64,000 nucleotides of DNA from Nocardia thailandica NBRC 100428. Its GTDB lineage: Bacteria > Actinomycetota > Actinomycetes > Mycobacteriales > Mycobacteriaceae. Of the stretch, positions 31,290 to 40,091 are shown one piece after another. The stretch's first letter is position 1; every line of letters starts with the position of its first letter. The position numbers and the translations under genes were made by a program. The DNA is taken from positions 1 to 64,000 of the forward strand of contig NZ_BAGK01000045.1 of assembly GCF_000308795.1 (NCBI RefSeq), written 5' to 3'. The notes beneath the pieces were generated by a model, which worked only from the letters and a program-made list of their open reading frames with translations, searched no databases and was not told where the DNA came from.

Positions 31290-32699
31290 GTGAACCGCCA
31301 GCAGGCTGTAGACGCCGCCCGAGAGATGCTGCAAGCCCGCGCCTTCGAGGCGCCGCGGCTCGACGGGATCGATGCCGCGATGAAGCCGTGGGGCGAGGAC
31401 CGCGCCCTGGCGACGCTCGGTCTGTCCGGTGTGAACCAGGCTGTGAAGCCGGCCATCACTCGTCTGGCGCGCAAGTCACAGACGAACTTCCTGCCGCTGA
31501 TCCTCGACATCTTCGGCCAGGCGCTGAAGGTCACGAACTACATGACCGGCGGCGACGAACCACGGACCGCGGCGCCGTGGCAGTGGTGGCAGCGGAACAA
31601 GCTGGACGCCAGGCAGACCGGCATCCACCGCACCGCGCTGCAGTACGGCGTCAGCTACGCGACGGTGCTGCCGTCGCTGACCTCCGGCGACGACGTGAGC
31701 CCTGCCGCGTATGTGCGCGGGGTGTCGCCGCGGCAGATGACCGCGCTCTACGGCGAACGGCTGGAGTGGGATCCGCGCAGGGGCGGCCCGGTTGACGACG
31801 ACTGGCCGATCATGGCGCTGGAAATGAAGGGCCCGATGATCCGGCTCTACGACGAGACCGCGGTGCACTTCATCGGCGTGAAGCACTTGCCGGAGTCCGC
31901 GCTCGGCTGGACGCAGTACACCTACGCCAACACCGGCAACTTCGAGTACATCGAGGGCCGCAACCACGGCGTCGGCGTCTGCCCGGTCGTGCGCTACCAG
32001 GACCGGATGCTGCTCGACGGCGAGGAGTACTTCGGCATCATCGAGCCGCTGCTGTCGATCCAGGAGCGCATCGACGAGACGATCTTCGCCGGGCTGGTCA
32101 ACCAGTACTATGCGGCGTTCCGACAGCGGTGGATCACCGGCTGGGTGCCGCAGAGCGAGGAGCAGGCGCTGCGCCAGGCGGTGACCGACACGTGGACGTT
32201 CAAGGACTCCACCGTCAAGGTCGGGCAGTTCGAGCCGAGCGATGGCAAGGCCTACCAGGAGGCGCAGGCCGGCGCGATCCGTGACCTGTCCGCCATCGCG
32301 CAGACTCCGCCGCAGTCGATGGGCGTCGCCGGGATCAGCAACCTGTCCGAGGCCGCTCTGGCCGGGCTGGAGGCCGGCCGCGAGCGCAAGGCGAGCGAGA
32401 TGGAGACCAGCCTCGGCGAGTCCCACGAGCAGATGCTGCGCACCTGCGCGCACATCACCGGCGACACCGATTCGGCCGCCGACTTCGGGTCCGAGGTGAA
32501 GTGGGCCGCGGCCTCGGCGAGAACCTTCGCCCAGACGATCGACGGACTCGGCAAACTGGCCACGATGCTCGGCGTCCCGGATGAGGTGCTCTGGGAAGAC
32601 ATCCCGGACTGGACCGCGAGCAAGGTCAAACGCGCCATCTCGGCGCGCCTCGCCGCCGGCGACGTCCAGGACGTGCCGCTGCCCGACGACGGCGAGTAG
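31290..32699 (+). CDS. Portal protein (SPP1 gp6-like)
   Basis: A 469-residue portal, normal length. Typical elements are 'NFLPLILDIFGQALKVTNYM', 'WQWWQRNKLDARQTGIHRTA', 'FGIIEPLLSIQERIDETIFA' and 'IAQTPPQSMGVAGISNLSEA'. It forms the dodecameric DNA channel at one capsid vertex. GTG 31290 follows GCGAGG. It lies between terL and the MuF gene, the usual siphophage order. Confidence 0.92.
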   Translation: MNRQQAVDAAREMLQARAFEAPRLDGIDAAMKPWGEDRALATLGLSGVNQAVKPAITRLARKSQTNFLPLILDIFGQALKVTNYMTGGDEPRTAAPWQWWQRNKLDARQTGIHRTALQYGVSYATVLPSLTSGDDVSPAAYVRGVSPRQMTALYGERLEWDPRRGGPVDDDWPIMALEMKGPMIRLYDETAVHFIGVKHLPESALGWTQYTYANTGNFEYIEGRNHGVGVCPVVRYQDRMLLDGEEYFGIIEPLLSIQERIDETIFAGLVNQYYAAFRQRWITGWVPQSEEQALRQAVTDTWTFKDSTVKVGQFEPSDGKAYQEAQAGAIRDLSAIAQTPPQSMGVAGISNLSEAALAGLEAGRERKASEMETSLGESHEQMLRTCAHITGDTDSAADFGSEVKWAAASARTFAQTIDGLGKLATMLGVPDEVLWEDIPDWTASKVKRAISARLAAGDVQDVPLPDDGE

Positions 32700-32702
32700 C
32701 CC

Positions 32703-34646
32703 ATGCTCGACCCCACGCAGCTCGCTGCGTGGACCGCGCAGCTGTCCCGCCTGATCCTGCGGTGGATGTCCACCTACGGCGTCCCGGTCACCCGGGACGA
32801 GCGCTGGCAGATGGCTCGAAACCTGCACCCGCACGTCGAGCGGATCCGCCGCCAGGCCTACGAGCAGACCTCCGCGCAGCTACGCGAGCAGGGGCTCCGG
32901 CCCGCGCCGATGCGCCAGTACCGGCCCTCGGCGCTGGTATCGGCCATCGAGCGCGCGACCGGTGCCGAGCCTCCCGCCCAGGCACGCCGCGCGCGCCCTG
33001 AGGACCGCGGAGTCCAACCGGCCGAGGACCGCCGCAGCGCGCCCGCCCGCCAGACGCCGCCCGCGCCCGCCGAGCAGCCCGCCGCGCCGACGGCCGAGCG
33101 ACCCGCACCGGTCCAGCGACCCGCACCGGCCGAGGAGTCCCGCCGCGAGGACCGCGCCGAGCCCGCGCCGGAAGCCCCGCGCCAGACCAGCTCCCGCGCC
33201 CGCGTGAGCGTCACCCCGACACCGGCCGAGCCGCAGCGGCCGCGCTCACGTGTCAGCGTCACCGCGCCCGAGCAGCAGGCCGGCCCCCGGGTCAGGGTCA
33301 ACGATCTCGACCCCGAGTCCCGCCGCCAGGCGCGTAGCCGCGTCGAGGTCACCGGCGAGAACCGCAGCGAGCCGACAGTGGTGCGCGCCGTCACCGACCG
33401 CGTAGCCGCCACTGTCGAGCGGCACGTGCGCAACGTCGACCGCGACACCGTCGTCGCGACCGCCAACGCCGCCGGTGACGAGATCGGCTGGGCGCGCGTA
33501 CTGTCCGGCGGCGAGAACTGCCCGTTCTGCGCGATGCTCGCCAGCCGCGGCCCGGTGTACCGCTCGGACAAGAGCGCGCTCACCGTCGTCGGAGACCGAC
33601 GCGGCCGCGCCCGCGGATCCCGCGCCGTCGGCGAGTCCTACCACGACCACTGCGACTGCTCCGCCGTCCTCGTCCGCGAGGGCCAGGACTGGGATGGCCG
33701 CGAGGAGTTCGAGCGACTCGAGCGGATGTGGGTGGCTGCCAGCGCAGCCCACCCGCGCGACACCACCCGCGCCTTCAACCGGGCCTGGCGTCGGATCCAA
33801 CGGGAGCCCGCGCTGGAAGACGACTACACCCGCCTGTGGGAGGAGTCGACCCAGGGCCTGGAGGGCAGCGCAGCACTGCGCGCGTTCGGGCAAGCCGCAG
33901 CGGAGAACCCGCCCGAGGCTCTCGATGCCAGCCGCCGCAGCCCGTCTCGCCGCGGCGACGACCCGCCGGCCGACCCCGAGCCGACCACCCCGGATCCCGG
34001 CCCCGACGACAACCCCCCGCCGGGCCCGCCGGGATCCGGCGACGCAGGACCCGCCGCAGGAGACCAGGACCCGTTCGACGGGCTGCCGTTCCCGCACCCG
34101 TGGACCGTCAGCCAGGACCTCGGCAGCCTGAGCGCCGAGGAGCGGAACGAGCTGCGGCACTACGCCGTCGGCGGCTACCGCGACGTCAACGACGCGATGC
34201 GCGGCCGTCGGGAGATGACACCGGACCTCGAGCGGCGCATCGACCTGCTGCGCTCGGCGATCGACGCGCGACCGCTCACCCGCACCTACCGAGTCACCCG
34301 CACAGCCGAGACCGCGGACCTCGGCCTGGACGGCCGGACGATCGACGAGTCGCTCATCGGCGAATGGCTCCGAGAACCGGCGTTCATGTCGACCAGCGGC
34401 CACCGCAACCCGCCGTACCTGATGAACCGGGCGAACCCGGTCATCCTCGACCTGATCGTGCCCGAGGGCACCCCCGGTGTCGCCATCGACGATTCGCTGA
34501 CGACACAGGAGATGGTCGAGAAGGAACGCGAGCTGCTGCTCACCGACGGTGTCCGGATCCTGATCATCGGAGTTCGGTACGATGATGAGCGCCAGGCGCC
34601 GCGGCTACAGGGCCGCGTGGTGCACGAGAGCAGGAGGGATAGCTGA
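32703..34646 (+). CDS. MuF-like capsid protein fused to an ADP-ribosyltransferase domain
   Basis: A 647-residue fusion. Residues 1-90 are helical and portal-adjacent; 94-200 is a Pro/Ala/Arg-rich linker with repeated RxRVSVT; about 235-345 is a MuF-type domain with 'ENCPFCAMLASRGPVYRSD' and 'ESYHDHCDCSAVLV'; 420-465 is a second Pro-rich linker; about 470-640 is an ADP-ribosyltransferase domain with the R-S-E triad: 'TRTYRVTRT' near 525, 'AFMSTSGH' near 560 and 'EKERELLL' near 604. MuF-toxin fusions are thought to be packaged in the head and delivered with DNA. The following 56-residue gene could encode an inhibitor. Confidence 0.85.
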   Translation: MLDPTQLAAWTAQLSRLILRWMSTYGVPVTRDERWQMARNLHPHVERIRRQAYEQTSAQLREQGLRPAPMRQYRPSALVSAIERATGAEPPAQARRARPEDRGVQPAEDRRSAPARQTPPAPAEQPAAPTAERPAPVQRPAPAEESRREDRAEPAPEAPRQTSSRARVSVTPTPAEPQRPRSRVSVTAPEQQAGPRVRVNDLDPESRRQARSRVEVTGENRSEPTVVRAVTDRVAATVERHVRNVDRDTVVATANAAGDEIGWARVLSGGENCPFCAMLASRGPVYRSDKSALTVVGDRRGRARGSRAVGESYHDHCDCSAVLVREGQDWDGREEFERLERMWVAASAAHPRDTTRAFNRAWRRIQREPALEDDYTRLWEESTQGLEGSAALRAFGQAAAENPPEALDASRRSPSRRGDDPPADPEPTTPDPGPDDNPPPGPPGSGDAGPAAGDQDPFDGLPFPHPWTVSQDLGSLSAEERNELRHYAVGGYRDVNDAMRGRREMTPDLERRIDLLRSAIDARPLTRTYRVTRTAETADLGLDGRTIDESLIGEWLREPAFMSTSGHRNPPYLMNRANPVILDLIVPEGTPGVAIDDSLTTQEMVEKERELLLTDGVRILIIGVRYDDERQAPRLQGRVVHESRRDS

Positions 34647-34816
34647 TGACCGCGCTGCGTGACGATCGGCTCGCCCTGCACCCCATCGACGTGCCGCCCC
34701 AGGAGACCACCCGCGTCCGGCGGGAAACCGAGCAGCTGATCGGCAAGAAGCTGCCACCCGGCCCCGCCGAGATCGCCGCCTACCAGGCGGCCGGCCTCGA
34801 ACCGCCAACCGAATAA
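34646..34816 (+). CDS. Small protein after the MuF-ART gene (56 aa)
   Basis: TGATG overlap with the MuF-ART gene and a strong AGGAGGG site 8 nt upstream. Contains 'VRRETEQLIGKKLPPGPAEI'. It might be an immunity protein for the ART toxin by position, but its small size and unknown family leave this open. A terminator follows 16 nt later, so MuF-ART and this gene end a transcript. Confidence 0.6.
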   Translation: MTALRDDRLALHPIDVPPQETTRVRRETEQLIGKKLPPGPAEIAAYQAAGLEPPTE

Positions 34817-34832
34817 GCCCGACCCCCAAACG

Positions 34833-34864
34833 AGCCCCGGAGTGCATCTGCACCCGGGGCTTTG
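34833..34864 (+). terminator. Terminator between packaging and head genes
   Basis: AGCCCCGG / CCGGGGCT with an inner GTGCA / TGCAC stem and one bulged base, then TTTGTC. One of the two best intrinsic terminators in the late region. It may be partial, since scaffold and capsid genes follow on the same strand with no obvious new promoter. Confidence 0.7.
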
Positions 34865-34915
34865 TCATGCCCAGATCCGCCCAGGAGACGGACCCCGACA
34901 GCCCCAGGAGGGCAC

Positions 34916-35515
34916 ATGACCGACGCTCCCGCCGCACCGAACCCGCTCGCCGCCGACGCCGCGCCCGCCGCCCCTGCACCGCAGGATCCGCCCGCCGTGC
35001 CGACCCCGGCCGCGCTGGCGACCCCGGCGCCCGGCGCACCGGCCGCTCCCGAGGACGCCGCCTCGATGACGCCCGAGGACATGCAGAGCGTCATCGAGCG
35101 GCTCCGCAAGGAGAACGCGGGCTGGCGCACCAAGGTGCGCGACCTCGAGCCGAGGGCGAAGGCGCACGACGAGGCCATCGAGGCGCAGAAGACCGAGGTC
35201 GAGCGCGCTACCGACCGCGCCGCCGCCGCCGAACAGGCCCTCGCCGAGCGCGAGCGCGAACTGAACGTCCTGCGGGTGGCCGCCAAGTACGGCATCCCCG
35301 AAGAGGACCACGACTTGCTGGGGTCAGGCACCCCGGAAGAGCTGGACGCCCGCGCCGCGCGCATCGCGGCCATGCGGCAGACCAGCGCCCCGACACCCCC
35401 GCCGCCGAGTGATCGGCCGGTCGAGGGTCTGAGGCCCGGCGCCTCACCCACTCCGCCCGCACCGGCGGACACCTCATACCCCGCGGCGTGGGCGCCGCGA
35501 GGCAAGCAGAGCTAG
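34916..35515 (+). CDS. Scaffolding protein
   Basis: A 199-residue protein in the scaffold position before the capsid genes. A Pro/Ala-rich N-terminus, a central coiled coil ('SVIERLRKENAGWRTKVRDL', 'ALAERERELNVLRVAAKYGI') at about 60-140 and a short C-terminal Pro-rich tail are typical. It directs prohead assembly and is lost on maturation. AGGAGGG precedes the ATG. Confidence 0.83.
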   Translation: MTDAPAAPNPLAADAAPAAPAPQDPPAVPTPAALATPAPGAPAAPEDAASMTPEDMQSVIERLRKENAGWRTKVRDLEPRAKAHDEAIEAQKTEVERATDRAAAAEQALAERERELNVLRVAAKYGIPEEDHDLLGSGTPEELDARAARIAAMRQTSAPTPPPPSDRPVEGLRPGASPTPPAPADTSYPAAWAPRGKQS

Positions 35516-35529
35516 GAAAGGAGAGATCA

Positions 35530-35907
35530 GTGGCCAACGAATGCACTCCACTGCTCCGGCCGGGCCGCGACATCACCGTGCTCACCACGGCAGGTGTTAC
35601 CGGCAAGACCTTCGTCGACGTCTCCGCAACGCGGGACGCGACCACCGGCCTCATCAAGGTCGCCACCGCCGCCGCCGGCGTGAAGGCGCTCGGCGTCGCC
35701 GTGCGTGACGCGGCCTCCGGCGCGACGGTCGCGATCCTGCGCGGCGGCATCGTCCCCGTCACCGCAGGCGGCGCGATCACCGCGGGCGCCGAGGTCGAGG
35801 TCGGCTCGTCCGGCCGGGTCATCACCCTCGCCTCCGGCAAGGCCGTGGGCAAGGCCGTCGAGACCGGGACCAACGGCGCCGACGTCCTGATCGCCGTCTA
35901 CGAGTAG
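35530..35907 (+). CDS. Head decoration protein (DUF2190-like)
   Basis: A 125-residue, Gly/Val/Ala-rich beta protein ('GVKALGVAVRDAASGATVAI', 'GAEVEVGSSGRVITL') placed directly before the major capsid gene, as capsid-stabilising decoration proteins are. GTG 35530 has AAAGGAGAG upstream. DUF2190-type similarity is by pattern only. Confidence 0.7.
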   Translation: MANECTPLLRPGRDITVLTTAGVTGKTFVDVSATRDATTGLIKVATAAAGVKALGVAVRDAASGATVAILRGGIVPVTAGGAITAGAEVEVGSSGRVITLASGKAVGKAVETGTNGADVLIAVYE

Positions 35908-35923
35908 GAAGGAGAACCCCATC

Positions 35924-36832
35924 ATGGCGAACACCCCGTACACCCCGGAGTTCCCGCTCGGCGTCCCGTCCGTCTCGGGCAACAGCATCACGGTCGACCT
36001 GATGCTCAAGGAGCCGACCAGGATCAACCGGTACATCTCCGACATCGCGCTGCAGAAGTTCTTCGCCGACCGGATCTTCGCGACCGGCGGCGGCGTCAGC
36101 GGCGGCGCGCTGCTGTACACCCAGCTGACCACCAACGACCTGTACGCCACCCGCGACGTGCAGGAGATCGCGCCGGGCGCGGAGTTCCCGGAGCTGACCT
36201 TCGACCGGCCCGAGCCGAAGGTCGCGACCGTGAAGAAGATCGGTGGTCGCTTCCGGGTCACCGACGAGGCACGGGATCGCAACGACCTCACGGTGATCCA
36301 GAACGAGGGCACCAAGGTCGGCAACAACATCACCCGCACCATCCACGCCCGGGCGATCCAGGCGCTGTCCGACAGCGTCACCGCGATCGGCTCGGACGTG
36401 CAGATCACCGGTGTCTCGTGGGCCGACGCGGCCGGCCTGACGCTGACCACCACGGCCAACAACATCCAGCCCGCGGCCGACTTCGCCAAGGCCTCGCTGA
36501 AGGCCGAGACTTTCGAGCTCGGCGGCGAGTTCAACCTCTGGATCGTCAACCCGCAGGAGATGACGAACTTCCAGATCACCTACGGCGACCGGTGGCGCGA
36601 CGTCCTCACCAACAACGGTGTCGACATGATCGCCTCCAACCGCGTCACCGCCGGCGAGGCGTGGGTCGTGCAGGAGCGCATGGTCGGCGAGATGCGTTTC
36701 GAGCAGGCGCTCAAGACCGTCACCTACCGCGACGACTCGACCGAGTCCGAGTGGGTGCAGACCAGCATCCGGCCGGTCTTCGCCGTGACCAACCCCTACG
36801 CGGTGCTCAAGGTCACCGGTCTGGCGGCCTGA
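35924..36832 (+). CDS. Major capsid protein (HK97 fold)
   Basis: A 302-residue HK97-like capsid protein. Recognisable segments are 'IFATGGGVSGGALLYTQLTT', 'EIAPGAEFPELTFDRPEPKV', 'KIGGRFRVTDEARDRNDLTV' and the C-terminal 'SIRPVFAVTNPYAVLKVTG'. No N-terminal protease-cleaved delta domain is evident, consistent with a separate scaffold gene. AAGGAGA precedes the ATG. Confidence 0.9.
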   Translation: MANTPYTPEFPLGVPSVSGNSITVDLMLKEPTRINRYISDIALQKFFADRIFATGGGVSGGALLYTQLTTNDLYATRDVQEIAPGAEFPELTFDRPEPKVATVKKIGGRFRVTDEARDRNDLTVIQNEGTKVGNNITRTIHARAIQALSDSVTAIGSDVQITGVSWADAAGLTLTTTANNIQPAADFAKASLKAETFELGGEFNLWIVNPQEMTNFQITYGDRWRDVLTNNGVDMIASNRVTAGEAWVVQERMVGEMRFEQALKTVTYRDDSTESEWVQTSIRPVFAVTNPYAVLKVTGLAA

Positions 36833-36834
36833 CC

Positions 36835-37068
36835 ATGGAGCGCACAGTCCGCGTCGGCCTGACCACCTACCGCGCCGTCGACGGCCGGTACCGGCTGGCA
36901 CAGACCGGACAGGTCGTCGACGTCCACCCCGACTACCTGCCGCGCTTCGACCGGCTCAACGTCCTCGCGGGCCAGACGCCCGCCGACACACCGCCGGCCG
37001 AGTCCACCGCGGCCGAGCCTGCCGCCCCGGCGCCGAAGCGCACCAGGGCACAGCGCAAGGAGGACTGA
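36835..37068 (+). CDS. Small head protein with Lys/Arg-rich tail (77 aa)
   Basis: ATG 36835 lies 2 nt after the capsid stop. N-terminal beta region ('RVGLTTYRAVDGRYRLAQTG') and an Ala/Pro-rich tail ending 'KRTRAQRKED'. Position suggests a head accessory protein; family not recognised. Confidence 0.6.
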   Translation: MERTVRVGLTTYRAVDGRYRLAQTGQVVDVHPDYLPRFDRLNVLAGQTPADTPPAESTAAEPAAPAPKRTRAQRKED

Positions 37069-37460
37069 TGGCCTTCGCCACCACCCCGGATCTCGCAGCG
37101 CGATGGCGCCCCCTCTCCCCGGCGGAGCAGGACCGCGCCGAGGTGCTACTCGACGACGCGGCATGGTGGCTACAGGCATGGTTCGTCGCGGCGGGCGACC
37201 TGACGGCCCTGGCGGCCGACGACCCCGCCCTCGCCGACGGACTGAAGATCCTGTCCTGCGCGATGGTCAAGCGGGCAATGACCTCCGCCGGTGACGGCGT
37301 GGGCCAGGCGCAGCAGGTCATGGGCCCGTTCACGGCCCAGATCTCCTACCGCAACCCCGACGGCTCGCTGTACCTGTACGGCTCCGAGCGGGATGCGATC
37401 TGGGCGCTGCTCGGCGGCAACGTCTCCGGCGCCGTGTCGATGACGTGTCCGGGGCTGTGA
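37068..37460 (+). CDS. Head-tail adaptor (Gp19/Gp15/Gp42-like)
   Basis: A 130-residue helical protein ('LAARWRPLSPAEQDRAEVLL', 'ADGLKILSCAMVKRAMTSAG') with a C-terminal strand pair. This matches the connector that stacks on the portal in actinophage siphoviruses. Overlaps both neighbours. Confidence 0.78.
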   Translation: MAFATTPDLAARWRPLSPAEQDRAEVLLDDAAWWLQAWFVAAGDLTALAADDPALADGLKILSCAMVKRAMTSAGDGVGQAQQVMGPFTAQISYRNPDGSLYLYGSERDAIWALLGGNVSGAVSMTCPGL

Positions 37461-37795
37461 TGGAGTCCATCGGCATCGCCTACGGCCAGACAATCTCGGT
37501 ACTGCGCGGTCCCGGCGACCGCGTAGGCGACCGGAACCTGACCGTTCACCACACGATCGACGACGCCGTCTTCTGGCCGGAGTCGATCTCCGATGACGAC
37601 TACCGCCGTGACACCTCGACGGTGTACGGCTACGTCGCGGTACCCCGTGGTGGAGATCTGCTCCCCAACGACCGCGTGCGCCTGGCCGACAACACCGTGT
37701 GGGCGCTCGTCGGCGCTCCCCAGTGGGACCACGTCCATCCGATTACCGGCTGGAACCCCGGCTACAAGGTCGCCCGCGTGAAAGGGGTGAGCTGA
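37460..37795 (+). CDS. Head-closure (stopper) protein
   Basis: A 111-residue beta-rich protein ('VYGYVAVPRGGDLLPNDRVR', 'GWNPGYKVARVKGVS') in the stopper position between adaptor and neck genes. The function is inferred from order and fold pattern. ATG 37460 overlaps the adaptor stop. Confidence 0.68.
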   Translation: MESIGIAYGQTISVLRGPGDRVGDRNLTVHHTIDDAVFWPESISDDDYRRDTSTVYGYVAVPRGGDLLPNDRVRLADNTVWALVGAPQWDHVHPITGWNPGYKVARVKGVS

Positions 37796-38127
37796 TGAAG
37801 AATCACATTCCGGCACCGAACAACCCGGCTGTCGTCGGGCTGCTCAAGTCCCGTGAGATGCGCGCGGTGATGTTCGAGCGAGGAGAGATCGCGCAGGCGA
37901 TCTATCGGGAGATCGTGTCGAAACGAACTGCGCGGCTGGCACGCTCGGCCCGGGTCAGCACCTTTATCGGCGGCGAGAGAAACGACCGCTGGTGTGCCGA
38001 GCTCACGATCGGCGAGAGCGTCCACTACGGCCTGCCGCATGAGTTCGGGTACGACGACGGCGACGCCCACGTCGAGGCTGGCTTCTTCGATCTCAACGCC
38101 ACCTTGAACATGCTGGGGTCCCTGTGA
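37795..38127 (+). CDS. Neck/tail-completion protein (HK97 gp10-like)
   Basis: A 110-residue protein with an N-terminal helix ('REMRAVMFERGEIAQAIYRE') and strands including 'WCAELTIGESVHYGLPHEFG'. The order adaptor, stopper, gp10-like, terminator is standard in siphophages. Overlaps both neighbours. Confidence 0.7.
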   Translation: MKNHIPAPNNPAVVGLLKSREMRAVMFERGEIAQAIYREIVSKRTARLARSARVSTFIGGERNDRWCAELTIGESVHYGLPHEFGYDDGDAHVEAGFFDLNATLNMLGSL

Positions 38128-38615
38128 TCTCGTTCCCGGACTGGTACGAGGGCGGCTACCCCGACCGCGAGCTGCTGATGTGCGACCTGCTGCAGACCTT
38201 CCTCGACCTTTGCACACCGGCCGGACTGGCGTGCACATGGCTGCCCGACGGCTACCGCGACATGGTCGACGGCGGCACCCCGGTGGTGCGCGTCTACCGC
38301 GGCGGCCTCGGCGCCGACGGTCAATGGGATGCGGCGGCGATGCAGGTCGCGGTCATCGCCTCCACCCGCGCCGACAGCTGGGCGGTGCTGGAGTATCTGC
38401 GCCAGATCCTGCTCAGCTTCGACCGCGGCGGGAAGGTGCGTCGCGCCGACGGCGAGATCAACACCGTCACCTCGATCACCGAGATGGTCGGTCCGCAGCA
38501 GATCCCCGAGCTGAACCCTGATTTCCGGATGGTCTGGACGACCTTCCGCGTCGAGTGCCGGCGGGACCGGCACCTGCCGGATTACGCGGCCATCCGCGAA
38601 TCCCTGCCTCTCTGA
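38124..38615 (+). CDS. Tail terminator protein
   Basis: A 163-residue mixed alpha/beta protein ('LLMCDLLQTFLDLCTPAGLA', 'VAVIASTRADSWAVLEYLRQ') in the last position before the major tail gene, where the tail terminator hexamer gene normally lies. Family call by position and fold pattern. Confidence 0.7.
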   Translation: MISFPDWYEGGYPDRELLMCDLLQTFLDLCTPAGLACTWLPDGYRDMVDGGTPVVRVYRGGLGADGQWDAAAMQVAVIASTRADSWAVLEYLRQILLSFDRGGKVRRADGEINTVTSITEMVGPQQIPELNPDFRMVWTTFRVECRRDRHLPDYAAIRESLPL

Positions 38616-38678
38616 CATCCCCTCGCCTCACCCCGCGCGCACCGCGGGGCCATCGGCGTACCCACGAAAGGAGCGGTC

Positions 38679-39581
38679 ATGGCCGCCACCGATTTCCGGA
38701 CCCTTAAGGACAAGAACGACGCGCTGGTGATGTCGGCGCAGGACTGGCTGGTCCTGATGCACGACTGGGAACCCGGCGCGCCCTACATGCCGACCGACCT
38801 CACCGACTCCAGCGGCGTGCTGCAGACGCTGCCCGCCGGGTGGTTCACCTCCGGTGAGCTGCAGAAGGCCGCCGGTGTGAGTCTGGCGCCCGACACCCAG
38901 ACCTCCGACATCGAAGGCTACGGCTCCTCGTCGGCGCGCCGCACGATGGTCACCGCGGAGAAGTTCACCATCGACTACTTCGCGCAGGAGTGGCGCAAGA
39001 AGAACTTGGAGCTGTGGCACAACGTCGACCTGTCGGCCGTGGCCGCTGCCCCGGGCAAGGGTTTCCGCGCGACGAAGACCTCCAGCTTGAAGGTGCGCTA
39101 CTACAGCGCGATCCTCATCGCCCAGGACGAGGGCGTCGGGTCCCTGTACCCGTTCTTCCTCTACCCCAAGGTGTCGGTGTCCAAGCGGTCGCCGATGGCT
39201 GGCGAGCAGGGCAAGGAGCTCGGTCTGCCCGCGACGCTGACCGTGTTCGACGACCCGGAGTTCGGTGGCATGTACGACTTCGGTGTCGCCGGCGCGGGCT
39301 TCGACGCCATCGCCCAGGACGCGGGCTTCGCCGCGGCCGCGACCTCGATCAACATCACCCCGGCCGCGGCGAGTCTGGCGGTCGGCGAGCAGGCGCAGCT
39401 GCTGGTGATCGACAACAACGGCTTCGACCGCACCGCGGAGTGCACCTACGGCACCTCCAACGCGGGCCGCGCCACGGTCTCACCCACCGGCCGCGTCACC
39501 GCGGTGGCCGTCGGCTCGGCGGCCACGATCACCGCCACCCTCGGCGCGCTGAACGACACCGCCGCCATCACCGTCGCCTGA
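38679..39581 (+). CDS. Major tail protein with C-terminal Ig-like (Big_2) domain
   Basis: A 300-residue tail-tube subunit. Residues 1-210 have the phage tube pattern ('SAQDWLVLMHDWEPGAPYMP', 'FTIDYFAQEWRKKNLELWHN'), and about 222-300 form a bacterial Ig-like Big_2 domain ('INITPAAASLAVGEQAQLLV', 'NAGRATVSPTGRVTAV'). Such surface Ig domains on tail tubes may bind cell-surface carbohydrates weakly. AAAGGAG precedes the ATG. Confidence 0.87.
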   Translation: MAATDFRTLKDKNDALVMSAQDWLVLMHDWEPGAPYMPTDLTDSSGVLQTLPAGWFTSGELQKAAGVSLAPDTQTSDIEGYGSSSARRTMVTAEKFTIDYFAQEWRKKNLELWHNVDLSAVAAAPGKGFRATKTSSLKVRYYSAILIAQDEGVGSLYPFFLYPKVSVSKRSPMAGEQGKELGLPATLTVFDDPEFGGMYDFGVAGAGFDAIAQDAGFAAAATSINITPAAASLAVGEQAQLLVIDNNGFDRTAECTYGTSNAGRATVSPTGRVTAVAVGSAATITATLGALNDTAAITVA

Positions 39582-39665
39582 CCGCGGCCCCGATCGCCCC
39601 CCGCGCCGTTCCTGGTGCGGCGCGGGGCGGCACCCACCAGGACCACCAGGGACCAGGAGAGAACC

Positions 39666-40091
39666 ATGACCACCCCCCGAAAGACCACGGCCCGCAAGGC
39701 CTCCCCGCGCACAGCCCAGCCGAAGACCGTCGAGGCGAAGGTATCGGCCTTCGCCGCGCTGCGGGCCCGCGCCGGCGACCGCGAGCTCGGAGTGCGCGCC
39801 GCGACCACCCCGTACGAGATCCCCGGCTTCGAGCCCCCGATCACCGTGACCTGGCCGACTCTGCTGAGCGAGGAGGTCGCCCTCGAGATCGCCAGCCGCA
39901 ACGGTGACGTGATCGGCTACCTGCACACGCTGCTCGGCGACGTCGACTTCGTGCGCGTCCTCGCCCGCTTCGAGCAGGAGCCGGACGGCAAGAAGCTGCT
40001 CGTCGGCCTGCAGCTCGCCATCAGCGACCACTTCCTCGGCCGCGGCGCCGGTGATGTGCCGGGGGGTACTCCGGCCTCGTCGACCTCGTAG
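39666..40091 (+). CDS. Tail assembly chaperone, short form (G)
   Basis: A 141-residue protein ending at TAG 40089-40091. After a basic Ala-rich start it contains 'IPGFEPPITVTWPTLLSEEV' and 'DFVRVLARFEQEPDGKKLL'. It lies between the major tail and tape-measure genes, the position of lambda G. ACCAGGAGAG precedes the ATG. Near its end a slippery site lets some ribosomes move to the -1 frame. Confidence 0.85.
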   Translation: MTTPRKTTARKASPRTAQPKTVEAKVSAFAALRARAGDRELGVRAATTPYEIPGFEPPITVTWPTLLSEEVALEIASRNGDVIGYLHTLLGDVDFVRVLARFEQEPDGKKLLVGLQLAISDHFLGRGAGDVPGGTPASSTS

